From contig CAKZLS010000489.1 of NCBI GenBank assembly GCA_937127205.1, positions 1 through 5,332 of the forward strand: a stretch of DNA of 5,332 nt. The letters run 5' to 3'. Of this stretch, positions 5,021-5,332 are shown piece by piece. How positions within the stretch are numbered: position 1 is the stretch's first letter; every line of letters starts with the position of its first letter. The notes beneath the pieces were generated by a model. It was not told the DNA's origin, made no database searches, and saw only the letters and a list, made by a program, of their open reading frames with translations. The position numbers were made by a program, and so were the translations under genes. Source of the stretch: an uncultured Rhodospirillales bacterium (GTDB lineage: Bacteria > Pseudomonadota > Alphaproteobacteria > Rhodospirillales > Defluviicoccaceae).

Positions 5021-5332
5021 TTACGCCTCGGGAGCTGACGGACCGCCACTCTTTGGTGAGCGACAGTACATCTTGCCGACGCCGTTGAACGCATCGAACA
5101 GCGCGGCAAAATTCTTCAGAAAAGAACCCCGGTCCACATCAGACCGGGTTCGGGACAAATCCGCATAGATCTCACCGAGGTTTCGCTTATTGTCGATTCG
5201 AGACAGAAGTGCGCCCGTGAGGGACGGAAGCAGCAGCCGAATCGTCGATCCATCGTTGGTCACTGTTATGGCCGATCCGGGTTTGAAGCTCCGAGCGAAT
5301 GCCGTGCCGTCCCTATCGCGCAGAATTGGGAC
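5021..5332 (-). CDS. C-terminal part of an unidentified protein (5'-truncated by the window edge)
   Basis: The minus-strand frame is open from the last base of the window to TAA at 5023-5021, giving 103 residues with no in-frame stop. The true start lies beyond the right edge. The GTG at 5263-5261 is an internal Val. The visible protein begins VPILRDRDGTAFAR. It then has LLLPSLTGALLSRIDNKRN followed by LGEIYADL, a pattern of the type L-x2-ID-x-KR-x-LGEI seen in small winged-helix or PqqD-like modules. After a FLKNFAALFDAFNGVGKMYC segment it ends in a polar Pro/Ser/Gly tail. No membrane segment is present in this part. From memory it resembles the C-terminal domain attached to some alphaproteobacterial class I SAM-dependent methyltransferases, but no methyltransferase motif lies in the window, so I give no function. 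It converges on hldE. Confidence 0.7.
   Translation of the reverse strand, partial: VPILRDRDGTAFARSFKPGSAITVTNDGSTIRLLLPSLTGALLSRIDNKRNLGEIYADLSRTRSDVDRGSFLKNFAALFDAFNGVGKMYCRSPKSGGPSAPEA

Overview
The window looks like ordinary chromosomal housekeeping DNA from an alphaproteobacterium. I infer this from the style of the F1 beta and epsilon subunits, a stand-alone rpsD with its own promoter (not in an S11-S4-RpoA-L17 operon), a Cys4 HNH protein that I associate with Alphaproteobacteria, and an LPS-heptose gene (hldE) implying a Gram-negative envelope. I would not name a genus. G+C is moderately high, and I see no obvious compositional break.

Layout: (1) Positions 1-1422 on + hold the 3' end of an atp operon: atpD, cut at its 5' end exactly in the P-loop, then a complete atpC. 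(2) Positions 1590-1665 on - hold a tRNA-Lys(CUU) gene with an encoded CCA. It is oriented against its neighbours and is flanked by non-coding DNA at 1423-1589 and 1666-2013. (3) Positions 2014-2565 on + hold a small HNH endonuclease-family gene preceded by two inverted repeats and a possible promoter. (4) Positions 2596-3333 on + hold a near-consensus sigma70 promoter, a leader of about 89 nt with two mutually exclusive hairpins, and rpsD (ribosomal protein S4). (5) Positions 3511-4971 on + hold hldE, the fused heptose-7-phosphate kinase and heptose-1-phosphate adenylyltransferase, preceded by a gap with two sizeable inverted repeats. (6) Positions 5021-5332 on - hold the C-terminal 103 codons of a gene that runs in from beyond the right edge and converges on hldE.

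Functionally the genes are unrelated neighbours: energy conversion (AtpD/AtpC), translation (tRNA-Lys, S4), outer-membrane core LPS precursor synthesis (HldE), and an HNH protein of unknown role. I found no CRISPR array, insertion sequence, prophage or toxin-antitoxin pair. No new multi-gene system is evident. The parts most worth checking are the rpsD leader, the upstream region of the HNH gene, and the unidentified partial gene at the right edge.
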